From an uncultured Burkholderiales bacterium (GTDB lineage Bacteria > Pseudomonadota > Gammaproteobacteria > Burkholderiales > Burkholderiaceae_C), in the NCBI GenBank assembly GCA_903910745.1, contig CAIWAO010000139.1, forward strand, positions 1 through 64,000: a stretch of 64,000 nucleotides of DNA. The letters are read 5' to 3'. The notes under the pieces were generated by a model. It saw only the letters and a program-made list of their open reading frames with translations, was not told the origin of the DNA and ran no database searches. A program made the translations under genes and the position numbers. Shown here one piece after another: positions 18,091 to 27,525 of the stretch; within the stretch, counting starts at the first letter, position 1, and each line of letters begins with the position of its first letter.

Positions 18091-18873
18091 TCAAGCTGGG
18101 TTGTCGACGTCTATAAACTGATGTTCAATCGAAAATTTCTCAGCCAAGGCTTGACCGAGTGCCTGAACACCATATCTCTCAGTTGCATGGTGTCCACACG
18201 CCAAAAAAGCAACTCCAGTTTCTTTTGCTAAATGTGCCTGTGGCTCTGAGATTTCACCGGTAATGAACGCCTCTGCACCAGCATAAATAGCATCCTCAAA
18301 CCAAGATTGTGCCCCGCCCGTGCACCAAGCAATTTTCCCAATGCGTCTGCTTTTGTCGCCAGCAATCACAGTGGGTGTGCGACCCAACACACGCTCAACT
18401 CTGAGTGCCAAATCATTTATACAAAAAGATTCCGCCCCCTGAGTGCCAGGAGTAACAAAGCCTATGTGACCTAAGTTTTGATCCCCAAAGGTCTCCCTCA
18501 TTTGCAAGCCTAAATGAATTGCCAGCTGCGCATTGTTGCCGTAAAGCGGATGGGCATCAAGTGGCAGATGATAGGCAATTAAGTTGATATTGTTATGGAT
18601 TAATTTTGCAACACGCCCTCTCATCCAACCCGTTAGGGTGCCCTCTTGGCCGCGCCAAAAAAGTCCATGGTGAACCAATATAGCATCGGCACCCGCATTA
18701 GCTGCAGCCTCAATTAATTCCAAACTTGCAGTAACGCCAGTGACTAACTTTGTAACTTCAGACTTTCCTTCAACTTGCAAACCGTTAGGTCCATAGTCTT
18801 TAAAACGCGTGGGTTGCATCCATTCATTGGCCTGCTCCACTAATTTATTGTTCATGACAAATTGCTTAGTCAA
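18091..18873 (-). CDS. Nif3-like dinuclear metal-centre protein
   Basis: Member of the NIF3/YbgI/DUF34 family, a hexameric ring protein with a two-metal site; the reaction in bacteria is not settled, although a GTP cyclohydrolase-like role has been proposed for some members. Visible metal-site residues are in LVHHGLFWRG (near 67), AYHLPLDAHP (near 99) and the C-terminal GHHATE. The length of 260 aa is normal. Its start abuts the stop of the DegS-like protease, so they are cotranscribed. Confidence 0.9.
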   Translation of the reverse strand: MTKQFVMNNKLVEQANEWMQPTRFKDYGPNGLQVEGKSEVTKLVTGVTASLELIEAAANAGADAILVHHGLFWRGQEGTLTGWMRGRVAKLIHNNINLIAYHLPLDAHPLYGNNAQLAIHLGLQMRETFGDQNLGHIGFVTPGTQGAESFCINDLALRVERVLGRTPTVIAGDKSRRIGKIAWCTGGAQSWFEDAIYAGAEAFITGEISEPQAHLAKETGVAFLACGHHATERYGVQALGQALAEKFSIEHQFIDVDNPA

Positions 18874-20058
18874 TCAATGCTCCAAAAACTCATGCTCAGG
18901 TATTCTTTGCTTCTTGGCTTTTGGTCTTTGGGCAGGAGTAACAGAGGCTGCAATTAACGTGTCTTTTCTTTGAATCTTAAAAGCTACCGCAGTACCCGGC
19001 TTAAGCGCTGCTACGAGCGCCAAAAGCTCACTTAAATTATTTACTTGGTGTCCAGCAATATCAACGATTTGATCACCCGGTCTGATGCCGGCATTAAAAG
19101 CGGGCCCACCCTGCAAAACGCCTGTGACAATTACACCGTGATCCGATTTGAGTCCAAATGTTTGCGCAAGTTCAGGACTCAACTCGTTGGGCTCAATTCC
19201 AACCCAACCCCGCTTAACTTGCCCATCTTTAAGGATGCTCTCAAGCACTTGCTTGGCGGTACTCATGGGTATAGCGAATCCTATACCCATACTCCCCCCA
19301 GAGCGCGAAACGATCGCCGTATTTATACCAACCATATTGCCGTATACATCTACCAAAGCCCCACCAGAATTACCTGGGTTAATCGCTGCATCAGTTTGAA
19401 TAAAGTTCTCAAACGTATTAATGCCTAGTTGATTTCGTCCCAGTGCGGAGACTATCCCACTGGTCACTGTTTGGCCCACACCAAAAGGATTACCAATCGC
19501 TAAAACGTGATCTCCCACTTGTAATGAGTCTGAGTTTCCAATCACTATCACCGGAAGATGCGCCATGTTGATTTTAATAACGGCCAAATCAGTGTCTGGG
19601 TCTGATCCAATCAATTTACCAGTCGTCTTCCTTGCGTCGTTTAGCACCACCTCTATTTCATCGGCACCTTCTATTACGTGATTATTTGTCAACACGTAAC
19701 CCTCAGGGCTAACAATTACGCCGCTACCCAAGCCAACTTGTGCAGACTCATCGGGTTGCCCTCCAAAAAAGCGGAACCAAGGATCCATCTGAGATTGATT
19801 GGAGTCTGATTTACGTTTGGTACTGATACTTACGACTGCAGGAGATGCCTTTTTGGCAGCAGAACTGTAGCTCCCCGGCGCAACCGAGCCCGCATCTTGA
19901 CGAGCCGCTTCAAATAAACTTATTCCACCAAAACCAGATTCAACTGTATCTCTTGCTCCAATACTTTTGACCCAGTCTGGCTTTAACGTAACGAGCACAA
20001 ACCATATGGCCAAGAGTACGGTGACGACTTGAGAAAAAAGGAGCCATATTTTTTTCAT
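18874..20058 (-). CDS. DegS/DegQ-like periplasmic serine protease
   Basis: Trypsin-like HtrA protease anchored in the inner membrane and facing the periplasm. One N-terminal membrane segment (residues 5-25) is followed by the catalytic triad H127 (NNHVIEG), D157 (DTDLAVI) and S231 (GNSGGAL), and one PDZ domain at about 290-375. A single PDZ domain and an uncleaved anchor are DegS-like, so a role in sigma-E type envelope stress signalling is possible but not shown. It lies 4 bases downstream of tatC. Confidence 0.9.
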   Translation of the reverse strand: MKKIWLLFSQVVTVLLAIWFVLVTLKPDWVKSIGARDTVESGFGGISLFEAARQDAGSVAPGSYSSAAKKASPAVVSISTKRKSDSNQSQMDPWFRFFGGQPDESAQVGLGSGVIVSPEGYVLTNNHVIEGADEIEVVLNDARKTTGKLIGSDPDTDLAVIKINMAHLPVIVIGNSDSLQVGDHVLAIGNPFGVGQTVTSGIVSALGRNQLGINTFENFIQTDAAINPGNSGGALVDVYGNMVGINTAIVSRSGGSMGIGFAIPMSTAKQVLESILKDGQVKRGWVGIEPNELSPELAQTFGLKSDHGVIVTGVLQGGPAFNAGIRPGDQIVDIAGHQVNNLSELLALVAALKPGTAVAFKIQRKDTLIAASVTPAQRPKAKKQRIPEHEFLEH

Positions 20059-20062
20059 GAAA

Positions 20063-20896
20063 TCAGGATCCCTCAGAGGTTTTATTCTCTGCGTTAGTTC
20101 CGTTGCTTGACCCGTCGCTTGAGTCCTCAGTTGGCGCTTGTGTATGCTTGATAAATATCACGGCCGCCCAAATGCCCAACTCATACAACAAGCACATGGG
20201 TACGGCTAATGCCAGCTGTGAAACTACATCGGGCGGGGTCACAACGGCTGCAACAATGAATGCGATCACAATAAAGTACGATCTAAAGTCTTTAAGTTTT
20301 TGAATGGACATGATTCCAAGGCGAGCCAAGACAACAACAACGATAGGCACTTCAAACGTCATCCCAAACGCCAAAAACATTGTCAAAACAAAACTTAAAT
20401 ATGCCTCAATATCAGGCGCTGCAGTGATGCTCTTAGGTGCAAAAGATTGAATAAATTTGAAGACTTGTCCAAACACAAAGAAATAACAAAAAGCCACACC
20501 GGCAAAAAACAACAAAGTACTAGAAACCACTAGCGGGAGTACCAATTTTTTTTCATGCGCATAAAGTCCAGGTGCAACGAATGCCCAAGCTTGGTAAAGC
20601 ACCACAGGCAGTGCAATCAAAAATGCTGCCATCATCATTATTTTGAGCGGTACCATGAATGGGGAAATCACAGAAGTTGCGATCATGGTCGCACCACTAG
20701 GCAAGTGCTCAATTAGGGGCGCTGCCAAAATATCATAAAGTGGCCCAGGACCTGGGTAGATAGCCAAAACTAGAGCGACCACTCCAACCGCTGCTATCGC
20801 TTTGACCAAACGATCTCTTAGTTCAATCAGATGTTGTACGAAGGGTTGCTCAGTACCTGTGAGTTCATCGTCCGTTTTGGTGTTTGTATTGGACAT
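20063..20896 (-). CDS. tatC: Twin-arginine translocase subunit TatC
   Basis: Six-helix membrane protein that recognises twin-arginine signal peptides on folded proteins. The N-terminal signature EQPFVQHLIELRDRLVKAI (residues 16-34) and the family's FxFEVP-like segment AFGMTFEVPIVV are clear. The C-terminal 25 residues are polar and variable. The length of 277 aa is normal. Lies 36 bases after tatB. Likely clients in this window are MsrP and PetA. Confidence 0.96.
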   Translation of the reverse strand: MSNTNTKTDDELTGTEQPFVQHLIELRDRLVKAIAAVGVVALVLAIYPGPGPLYDILAAPLIEHLPSGATMIATSVISPFMVPLKIMMMAAFLIALPVVLYQAWAFVAPGLYAHEKKLVLPLVVSSTLLFFAGVAFCYFFVFGQVFKFIQSFAPKSITAAPDIEAYLSFVLTMFLAFGMTFEVPIVVVVLARLGIMSIQKLKDFRSYFIVIAFIVAAVVTPPDVVSQLALAVPMCLLYELGIWAAVIFIKHTQAPTEDSSDGSSNGTNAENKTSEGS

Positions 20897-20932
20897 TTCT
20901 TTTTTAAGTCGATACTTAGATAATTTTAAAAA

Positions 20933-21448
20933 TTACTTAAGAGTATTTAAATTGGTTTTAGGTCTATAACGAGCTACTCTAGCAGCGCCGGACAAAGCCT
21001 TGCTTTTGACACCGCGTTGAGATTTATACCACTGCGGGGTTGCTGAACGCTTTAGACGCCATTTTTTCCCAGGGTTTTTATAAATTGGAGAAGGTATGCT
21101 CACATCCCCAAGAAGATCCGGACCATGATAATTGGATGCGTCTTCAGTATTTAACCCCTCCCCCACGCTGCTTGAGAGTTGGCTCCACTCTTTTTCAACC
21201 TCTTTGGTGGTTGCATTCACTGAAGTTTGAACTTCCCGTGCTGCAGTCTCAAAAGATTCCCTTACTTTTTTGAGCTCCTCCATCTCCATTGCCCGGTTTA
21301 CCTCAGCTTTGACATCACTAACGTAACGCTGAGCTTTTCCGACCAAAGTTCCAACTGTTCTTGCAACCTTGGGCAATTTCTCTGGGCCAATCACAATTAA
21401 CGCAACTGCACCTATCAGTGCAATTTTTGAAATATCCAAATCAAACAT
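20933..21448 (-). CDS. tatB: Twin-arginine translocase subunit TatB
   Basis: Single-helix membrane protein that works with TatC in substrate recognition. The start [26 protein letters not shown] shows the membrane helix and Gly-Pro-Glu hinge; an amphipathic helix (residues about 24-80) follows, then a basic, variable tail. The length of 171 aa is usual. Lies between tatA and tatC in a minus-strand operon downstream of hinT and the his genes. Confidence 0.94.
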   Translation of the reverse strand: MFDLDISKIALIGAVALIVIGPEKLPKVARTVGTLVGKAQRYVSDVKAEVNRAMEMEELKKVRESFETAAREVQTSVNATTKEVEKEWSQLSSSVGEGLNTEDASNYHGPDLLGDVSIPSPIYKNPGKKWRLKRSATPQWYKSQRGVKSKALSGAARVARYRPKTNLNTLK

Positions 21449-21520
21449 GGCAGCTGCTTAGACAAGCTAGAGAGGAGATAAATTCTAAAAAATCAAAGCA
21501 ATCAAGGAAGCGGTGCATGA

Positions 21521-21787
21521 TTAGCTTTTATGTTTGACTTCTACGTCAATTGGAGCCTGCGCTGTGTGCGCTGTTGGACTTGTCACCTGAGCAGGCGGAG
21601 TTTGAGGGGGAGCAGTGCCCGCATTGGCCGCTTGCTCAGGGGAGGCGCCACCGTCTTTCATCCCGTCTTTAAATCCCTTAACAGCACCGCCCAAATCGGT
21701 ACCAATATTTTTGAGCTTCTTGGTGCCAAAAATCATGATCACAATTAACAAAACAATTAACCAATGCCAAATAGAAAATGAACCCAT
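21521..21787 (-). CDS. tatA: Twin-arginine translocase subunit TatA
   Basis: Forms the Tat pore. The membrane helix [21 protein letters not shown] is followed by the [10 protein letters not shown] hinge and the amphipathic helix [13 protein letters not shown], then a Pro/Ala/Thr-rich cytoplasmic tail. The length of 88 aa is normal. It lies 78 bases downstream of hinT. Confidence 0.95.
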   Translation of the reverse strand: MGSFSIWHWLIVLLIVIMIFGTKKLKNIGTDLGGAVKGFKDGMKDGGASPEQAANAGTAPPQTPPAQVTSPTAHTAQAPIDVEVKHKS

Positions 21788-21865
21788 GGAGATGCTCCTA
21801 ATAACTTAACTAAATTTTAGACCACTTAAAGGAAAAACTTGAAAAGGCTCGCGTTTTAAGGGCAA

Positions 21866-22231
21866 TTAGCCCTTAAACCACGGTCTTGGACCGGCTAAAA
21901 CGTGCATATGAAGGTGATGAATCTCTTGACCTCCGTGATTACCAGTATTGAGAACCAGTCTAAAGCCTCCATCTGGGTAATGTCCAGCACCTTGCTCTAA
22001 TGCCAACTTTGGAGCTAAAACCATCATCCTACCTAGAAGCGGTTCATGTTCTACTGTAACTTGGGCCATTGAGGGGATATGCATTTTGGGAATGATCAAA
22101 AAATGAATCGGCGCCCACGGGTTGATGTCATGAAAAGCAAAAAACTCTTCATCCTCAAACACTTTTTTACTTGGGATTACAGAGCTAACAATTTTGCAAA
22201 ATAAACACTGCGGATCTGTTGGATATGTCAT
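21866..22231 (-). CDS. hinT: HIT-family nucleotide hydrolase/transferase
   Basis: Histidine-triad protein, probably a purine nucleoside phosphoramidase. The active-site motif HLHMHVLAG lies near the C-terminus and the CLFCKIV start matches HinT. The ATG at 22231 is chosen because a perfect ribosome binding site lies five bases before it; an upstream GTG/ATG reading would add nine unconserved residues. The length is 121 aa. It sits between hisE (71 bases upstream) and tatA, the usual betaproteobacterial arrangement. Confidence 0.93.
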   Translation of the reverse strand: MTYPTDPQCLFCKIVSSVIPSKKVFEDEEFFAFHDINPWAPIHFLIIPKMHIPSMAQVTVEHEPLLGRMMVLAPKLALEQGAGHYPDGGFRLVLNTGNHGGQEIHHLHMHVLAGPRPWFKG

Positions 22232-22236
22232 GGTGG

Positions 22237-22246
22237 TCACCTCCTT
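22237..22246 (-). promoter_or_regulatory. Perfect Shine-Dalgarno sequence of hinT
   Basis: AAGGAGGTGA on the minus strand matches the 16S anti-Shine-Dalgarno over ten bases, five bases before the ATG at 22231. It is the strongest binding site noticed in the window and settles the hinT start. Confidence 0.85.
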
Positions 22247-22302
22247 CGTACAATTCATTGACTTTGTTCAGCAAGGTTTTTAACCCATGCTCAAATGGAC
22301 GA

Positions 22303-22779
22303 TCAGTCCCCGTTTTTCTCTCGCTCACGCACTTTTCGAAGGGCTTTTTCCTCCAAACCGCTCACTCCAACTCTTCTTTCTAATTCATCAAAAACTTGTT
22401 GAGGTTGCAGTCCATAATGAGCAAGCGCTATTAAGCAGTGAAACCACAAATCAGCCATTTCGTTAACTAAACTCTGGCTATCTCCACCATGGCTTAGGTC
22501 CTTCGCAGCCATAACGACCTCGGTGGACTCCTCCCCAACTTTCTTTAAAATTGCATCTGCACCTTTTGACAGCAAGCGGGCAACGTAGCTTTGCTCTGGA
22601 TCACCCCCGTTTGCAGGAAGCCTGGTTTGAATCATGCCGGCTAGACGAACCAATGTGTTTAAGTCTGAAACATGGGTGCCAACAGTTGAGGGAACATGAC
22701 TGTTTTCTTCAGCGGTAACTTGATTTTTTTCTTGCATAAAGTCTCGGGTAGTTGGACGCTTAGTGACTGAGTAGTTCAA
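22303..22779 (-). CDS. hisE: Phosphoribosyl-ATP pyrophosphatase
   Basis: Second step of histidine synthesis, hydrolysing phosphoribosyl-ATP to phosphoribosyl-AMP. The core (residues 40-150) has [15 protein letters not shown] and [14 protein letters not shown], the metal-binding alpha-NTP pyrophosphatase motifs. At 158 aa it is longer than the usual 110-125: about 35 variable residues precede the domain, so a later start (for example the Met at residue 15) is possible. It begins directly after the hisI stop, last gene of the his run. Confidence 0.9.
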   Translation of the reverse strand: MNYSVTKRPTTRDFMQEKNQVTAEENSHVPSTVGTHVSDLNTLVRLAGMIQTRLPANGGDPEQSYVARLLSKGADAILKKVGEESTEVVMAAKDLSHGGDSQSLVNEMADLWFHCLIALAHYGLQPQQVFDELERRVGVSGLEEKALRKVREREKNGD

Positions 22780-23223
22780 TTATTTCTTATAAATGGATTG
22801 AGGATCCTTTAAAACAGGCTCAACAGAAGCCCAAGCCAGGGCTCCATTTTTTGCTGTTTCTAATTTTTGGTAAAAACAACTATGCCTGCCCGTGTGACAG
22901 GCTATTGAGGGATCATGCCCCTCTTGAGTCACAGTTAGCAATATCACATCGTTGTCGCAGTCAAGTCGAAGTTCATGCACACGCTGAACGTGGCCTGACT
23001 CCTCCCCCTTGAACCACAACTTGCCCCTGGACCTGCTGAAATAAACCGCTCGTCCAAGCTCTACTGTTTTGGCTAAAGCCTCACCGTTCATCCAAGCCAC
23101 CATCAAAATATCTTTGCTACCCAATTCTTGAGCAATCACGGGAACCAATCCATCGATTCCCCATTTAATTGAGCTTAGCCAACTTGGAGTTGGCGTTGTT
23201 TGTGTGGGGTTTGTATCTGACAT
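22780..23223 (-). CDS. hisI: Phosphoribosyl-AMP cyclohydrolase
   Basis: Third step of histidine synthesis, opening the adenine ring of phosphoribosyl-AMP. The zinc and magnesium ligands are visible in [14 protein letters not shown] and [11 protein letters not shown]. The length of 147 aa fits the monofunctional form; HisE is a separate protein here. A gap of 148 bases separates it from hisF, unusually large inside this operon. Confidence 0.94.
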   Translation of the reverse strand: MSDTNPTQTTPTPSWLSSIKWGIDGLVPVIAQELGSKDILMVAWMNGEALAKTVELGRAVYFSRSRGKLWFKGEESGHVQRVHELRLDCDNDVILLTVTQEGHDPSIACHTGRHSCFYQKLETAKNGALAWASVEPVLKDPQSIYKK

Positions 23224-23295
23224 TGGCTAATTGTCCTCTAAAAGCGAAGAGGGGACACGACAAAAATGTAGTCAAAACTGAAATTAAATTATTTA

Positions 23296-23309
23296 AAAAT
23301 ACGTATTTT
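23296..23309. repeat. 14-base perfect palindrome between hisF and hisI
   Basis: AAAATACGTATTTT is a perfect palindrome in the middle of the 148-base hisF-hisI gap. It could be an operator or chance in an AT-rich stretch. No matching second site was noticed nearby. Confidence 0.3.
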
Positions 23310-23371
23310 AAGGTTCGGGAGCCATGTGTCAGTGATGTAATCCACAACTCAGATTTCGGTCCATTACTCAG

Positions 23372-24172
23372 TCATATTCTGACCGCAATCCCCTTCCTGG
23401 CCATACACTCTTTTGCTTCCAAGACGGTGAATTCCCCGTAATGAAAAATACTCGCGGCAAGCACTGCGTCTGCGCCGCCTAGCTTGATTCCGTCGCACAA
23501 ATGCTCCAATGTGCCCACCCCTCCCGAGGCGATAACGGGCACGCCAACTGCGTCTGAAACTGCTTTTGTTAACCCCAAATCAAAACCTGATTTAGTGCCA
23601 TCCCGGTCCATACTGGTCAGTAAAATCTCCCCCGCACCGCACTCACTCATTGTCTTAGCCCATTGAACCGCGTCTAAACCGACATTCTTGCGCCCTCCGT
23701 GGCTGTAAACATCCCAGCCTGCTCCCATGGGCTCGCCGCGCTCGCTCAGTCGCTGCTCCTCTAAAGGGGTGCGGCGCTTGGCATCAATGGCAACCACTAT
23801 GCACTGAGATCCGTATCGAGCGGATGCATCTTTGATGACTTGAGGGTTGGAGATAGCTGCTGAGTTAAAACTCGTTTTATCAGCACCCGCATTAAGCAAG
23901 CGCCTAACATCCTCTACACTCCTTACCCCACCCCCAACGGTTAGAGGAATAAAGACTTTAGAGGCAACGTTTTCAATAATATGCAAAATCAAATCACGTC
24001 CATCACTAGTTGCTGTGATGTCTAAAAATGTCAGCTCATCCGCGCCCTGATCGTTGTAACGGGCAGCAATTTCTACTGGATCTCCGGCATCTTTTAAATT
24101 TACAAAGTTGACGCCCTTTACCACTCGCCCTCCCGTCACGTCCAGGCAAGGAATGATTCTTTTAGCTAACAT
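23372..24172 (-). CDS. hisF: Imidazole glycerol phosphate synthase, cyclase subunit
   Basis: Uses ammonia from HisH to close the imidazole ring, yielding imidazole glycerol phosphate and AICAR. A (beta/alpha)8 barrel with catalytic D11 in AKRIIPCLD and a second Asp in IVVAIDAKR near 130; phosphate loops are VGGGVRS and [11 protein letters not shown] take the ATG at 24172, giving the canonical [12 protein letters not shown] start and 266 aa, rather than the longer reading from 24202. Confidence 0.96.
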   Translation of the reverse strand: MLAKRIIPCLDVTGGRVVKGVNFVNLKDAGDPVEIAARYNDQGADELTFLDITATSDGRDLILHIIENVASKVFIPLTVGGGVRSVEDVRRLLNAGADKTSFNSAAISNPQVIKDASARYGSQCIVVAIDAKRRTPLEEQRLSERGEPMGAGWDVYSHGGRKNVGLDAVQWAKTMSECGAGEILLTSMDRDGTKSGFDLGLTKAVSDAVGVPVIASGGVGTLEHLCDGIKLGGADAVLAASIFHYGEFTVLEAKECMARKGIAVRI

Positions 24173-24251
24173 TTTTGGATAGGTATTGTGTAAACTTCTC
24201 AACCAATAGAATACGATTGAGGTTGCTAATGAATTTTAGTTTTTTTGTTTT

Positions 24252-24992
24252 TTAAAGTGTCAGCTCATCAGCACGTGCTTGAGCCTTCTCAAAGTCTAAG
24301 TCACCAGAGTAGATTGCTCGTCCACAAATAACACCCTCAATACCTTCATCAGCCAGGGCACAAAGACTCTCAATGTCTGCCATACCGGACAAGCCGCCTG
24401 AAGCAATCACAGGAATGCTGAGCGCTTGCGCCAGCTTGACAGTCGCCTCAACATTGATTCCAGAGAGCATCCCGTCTCGACCAATATCAGTATAAATAAT
24501 AGACTCAACTCCGTAATCCTCGAATTTCTTAGCCAAATCAATGACTTCGTGACCCGTGAGTTTGCTCCAACCGTCGGTTGCCACTTTTCCGTCCTTGGCA
24601 TCTAAACCAACAATAATGTGCCCTCCAAATGCACTACATGCGTCTTTTAAAAAGCCTGGGCTTTTTACTGCTGCAGTTCCAATAATGATATAGCGCATAC
24701 CACCGTCGACATACTTCTCAATCGTATCCAAGTCTCGGATACCGCCACCAAGCTGAACAGGGATGTCGTCCCCCACCGCTTGGAGAATAGATTTAATGGC
24801 GTTGTAATTTTGAGGTTTTCCGGCAAACGCGCCATTCAAATCAACCAAGTGCAATCTTCTTGCGCCTTGCTCTACCCATCTAAGTGCCATTTCTGTGGGA
24901 TCTTCTCCGAACACAGTGGATTGATCCATGTCTCCTTGTTTAAGGCGAACACATTGACCGTCTTTCAAGTCTATTGCGGGAATGAGAATCAT
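24252..24992 (-). CDS. hisA: ProFAR isomerase (HisA)
   Basis: Fourth step of histidine synthesis, an Amadori rearrangement of ProFAR to PRFAR. Half-barrel repeats are clear, with D8 in [13 protein letters not shown] and the second catalytic Asp in [12 protein letters not shown], and phosphate loops QLGGGIRD and ASGGLSG. The length of 246 aa is standard. Lies between hisH and hisF. Confidence 0.97.
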   Translation of the reverse strand: MILIPAIDLKDGQCVRLKQGDMDQSTVFGEDPTEMALRWVEQGARRLHLVDLNGAFAGKPQNYNAIKSILQAVGDDIPVQLGGGIRDLDTIEKYVDGGMRYIIIGTAAVKSPGFLKDACSAFGGHIIVGLDAKDGKVATDGWSKLTGHEVIDLAKKFEDYGVESIIYTDIGRDGMLSGINVEATVKLAQALSIPVIASGGLSGMADIESLCALADEGIEGVICGRAIYSGDLDFEKAQARADELTL

Positions 24993-25052
24993 GATGATCT
25001 TAAAGAGAGGCTAGCTCGTAAGGACTAATAATGATGTAAAGAGAAAAGGAAA

Positions 25053-25712
25053 TTAAGGTTTCCAGTGCAGAAAGTTGTGATAAAGCCTCAATCCCATATC
25101 AGCACTTTTTTCTGGATGAAATTGGGTTGCGAAAATATTATCACTAGCTATTGCAGATGTAAAGCTCTGGCCGTACATAGTTTCCCCCGCAGTGTAGCGT
25201 ACATCCGACGGAGCTGCGTAAAAACTATGCACAAAGTAAAAATAGCTGTCTTGTGGGATGTCTTTCCATAATTCATGAACTCCCCTTTGAGTTACCTGGT
25301 TCCATCCCATTTGAGGCACTTTATAGCGACTTCCATCAGCCTGGAGTTGTCCAGCCAAATCAAACTTAATCACTCTCCCTGGGATCAACCCCAAGCAATC
25401 GGTACCGGTGTCTGAGTTGCCCTCTTCGCTATGTTCTAAGAGCATTTGCATACCCACACATACACCAAACAAAGGTTTGATTTTGGCGGCGTTTATTACC
25501 GCCTCTTTAAGGCCAGCTCTTGTTAGCTCGTGCATGCAGTCACGCATCGCCCCTTGTCCAGGCAGCACAACACGGGTGGCTTTAAAAACAACCTCCGGAT
25601 CAGAGGTAATCATCACACTTGTATTCGTGCCCTCAGCGGCTTTCAGCACGGCCTGGGATACAGAGCGTAAGTTGCCCATCCCGTAATCCACTACAGCGAC
25701 AGTATCACTCAT
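25053..25712 (-). CDS. hisH: Imidazole glycerol phosphate synthase, glutaminase subunit
   Basis: Class I glutamine amidotransferase that feeds ammonia to HisF. The nucleophile C85 lies in FGVCVGMQ, the His/Glu pair in FHPEKS near residue 200, and the oxyanion-strand region in [10 protein letters not shown]. The length of 219 aa is typical. It lies 19 bases after hisB; many relatives have a MarC-type membrane gene between these two, absent here. Confidence 0.96.
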   Translation of the reverse strand: MSDTVAVVDYGMGNLRSVSQAVLKAAEGTNTSVMITSDPEVVFKATRVVLPGQGAMRDCMHELTRAGLKEAVINAAKIKPLFGVCVGMQMLLEHSEEGNSDTGTDCLGLIPGRVIKFDLAGQLQADGSRYKVPQMGWNQVTQRGVHELWKDIPQDSYFYFVHSFYAAPSDVRYTAGETMYGQSFTSAIASDNIFATQFHPEKSADMGLRLYHNFLHWKP

Positions 25713-25731
25713 GAGAAAGTCGTTCGGTTAG

Positions 25732-26325
25732 TCACAAAACTCCCTTTGTCGATGGAATAACCCCTATGCCCCGCGGGTCGAGTTCAAGGGCCATTCGAAG
25801 CGCACGCCCAAACGCCTTAAAAACTGTTTCTGCTTGGTGATGTGAGTTCTCACCCCGTAAATTGTCAATATGCAAGGTTACTAATGCGTGGTTAACAAAA
25901 CCTTGAAAGAATTCAAAAGCAAGTTGTGTATCAAAGAGCCCTATCGAGCCGCTTTTAAAAGGAACATGCATAACCAACCCTGGACGCCCAGAGAAATCAA
26001 CGACCACCCGACTCAGCGCCTCATCAAGAGGGACATAAGCATGTCCATACCTCTTTACTCCAGCCTTGTCTCCAACCGCATTCGCTAAAGCTTGTCCAAT
26101 GGTAATTCCAACATCTTCGACCGTATGGTGTCCATCAATGTGCAGATCACCCACCGCTGTGACCTCCAAATCAATCATTCCGTGCCTAGCGATTTGATCA
26201 AGCATATGATCAAAGAAGCCTATACCCGTCTCAAGTTTAGACTGTCCTGTTCCGTCAATATTGAGTTTGACACTAATCTGTGTCTCCTTTGTATTGCGAA
26301 TGACTTCAGCAGTTCTTGGTTTCAT
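25732..26325 (-). CDS. hisB: Imidazoleglycerol-phosphate dehydratase
   Basis: Dehydrates imidazole glycerol phosphate to imidazole acetol phosphate with a di-manganese site. Metal-binding motifs [10 protein letters not shown] and [15 protein letters not shown] are present, repeated in the two halves of the protein. At 197 aa it is the monofunctional form without the histidinol-phosphatase domain of the E. coli fusion, so that phosphatase must be encoded elsewhere. Confidence 0.96.
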   Translation of the reverse strand: MKPRTAEVIRNTKETQISVKLNIDGTGQSKLETGIGFFDHMLDQIARHGMIDLEVTAVGDLHIDGHHTVEDVGITIGQALANAVGDKAGVKRYGHAYVPLDEALSRVVVDFSGRPGLVMHVPFKSGSIGLFDTQLAFEFFQGFVNHALVTLHIDNLRGENSHHQAETVFKAFGRALRMALELDPRGIGVIPSTKGVL

Positions 26326-26354
26326 TTTTTAATAAGACAGTTCGTTAAAGTAAT

Positions 26355-27506
26355 TTATCTATAAGCACAAAGTTCGTCTAAAGCATTCAAAAGTTTGTCA
26401 TTCTCCTGGGGCGTACCTACGGTCAATCTTAAACACCCCGTAAGAAGCACATGCATTTTAGATACGTTTTTAACCAAAATCCCGCGCTCCTTTAAGCCCT
26501 CAAAGATACGGAGTGCGTTTTTATGCAGTCTATCAGCATCCTCAGAGTTAGAACTATCTAAGCTATTCATAAAGCGAACGAGCACCATATTGGCTTCACT
26601 CTTAAATGGTTTTACTTCATTTAAAGTGTTTAAGTGACGCTCCACTCTTTCTCGTTCAATACGGATCACACTGGCCTGCTCGGCAAACACATCTGCATGC
26701 TCTAAAGCGAAAAGTGCACACTCTGCATTTAATACGCTTATGTTATAGGGGGGCCGAATCTTCTCAACCTCTGCCACCAAGGCGTCAGGTCCCACCAAAT
26801 AACCTATTCTGACGCCGGCTAAACCAAACTTAGAGAGCGTTCGCATCAATACAACCTGGGCATTTGCCAAAGGATTAGCCTTAATCTCATCCAACCAAGA
26901 ATGACTGGAGAAGGGCTGATATGCCTCATCCATTACGACCCATCCCCCGTAAGCGCTAACCGCAGCGATGATATTTTGAATACTCTGCTTACTCCATAAA
27001 TTTGCACTAGGATTATTGGGATAAGCCAAATAAACCCACGCTGGGCTATGCTCATTAATCGCTGAAAGCATTGATTGCTCACTGAGTTCAAAATCAGCAT
27101 CCAAAGGAATACCGACGTATTTCAAACCTTGTAATTGCGCACTTATGGCGTACATCACAAAACCTGGTTCAGGTGCCAATACAGTTGCCCCCATCTGTGA
27201 ACTGGCCAAACACAGTAAAGAGATTAATTCATCAGATCCGTTTCCAAGCACTAGGCCATACCCACTTGGTATATCGATATATTCACAGAGTACTTTTTTT
27301 AAGACCTGCACCTGCTCGCCGGGATAGCGGTTCACAGCCACCGAGCCCAACCGCTCCCCCAGTTTCTTTTGTAAATCGGGGGGCAAAGAAAAGGGGTTCT
27401 CCATGGCATCAAGTTTTAATAACCCGGCTGCATTTTGAACCACATAAGCATGCATACGCTTGACGTCGTCACGGATGAACTTTAAATTGATTGAGGGTTG
27501 ATTCAT
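26355..27506 (-). CDS. hisC: Histidinol-phosphate aminotransferase
   Basis: PLP enzyme that makes histidinol phosphate from imidazole acetol phosphate and glutamate. The Schiff-base lysine is K226 in MRTLSKFGLAGVRIGY; the NPNNPSA-like stretch AYPNNPSANL and VMDEAYQPF follow the fold type I pattern. The length of 383 aa is slightly long. Twenty bases separate it from hisD. Confidence 0.95.
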   Translation of the reverse strand: MNQPSINLKFIRDDVKRMHAYVVQNAAGLLKLDAMENPFSLPPDLQKKLGERLGSVAVNRYPGEQVQVLKKVLCEYIDIPSGYGLVLGNGSDELISLLCLASSQMGATVLAPEPGFVMYAISAQLQGLKYVGIPLDADFELSEQSMLSAINEHSPAWVYLAYPNNPSANLWSKQSIQNIIAAVSAYGGWVVMDEAYQPFSSHSWLDEIKANPLANAQVVLMRTLSKFGLAGVRIGYLVGPDALVAEVEKIRPPYNISVLNAECALFALEHADVFAEQASVIRIERERVERHLNTLNEVKPFKSEANMVLVRFMNSLDSSNSEDADRLHKNALRIFEGLKERGILVKNVSKMHVLLTGCLRLTVGTPQENDKLLNALDELCAYR

Positions 27507-27525
27507 GAGTCTTATTTTTTCACCC

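Noticed and set aside
23245-23260. GGGGACAC in the hisF-hisI gap as another REP-like unit
   Set aside because: Only eight bases agree with the units near gltB and the flanking bases do not match.
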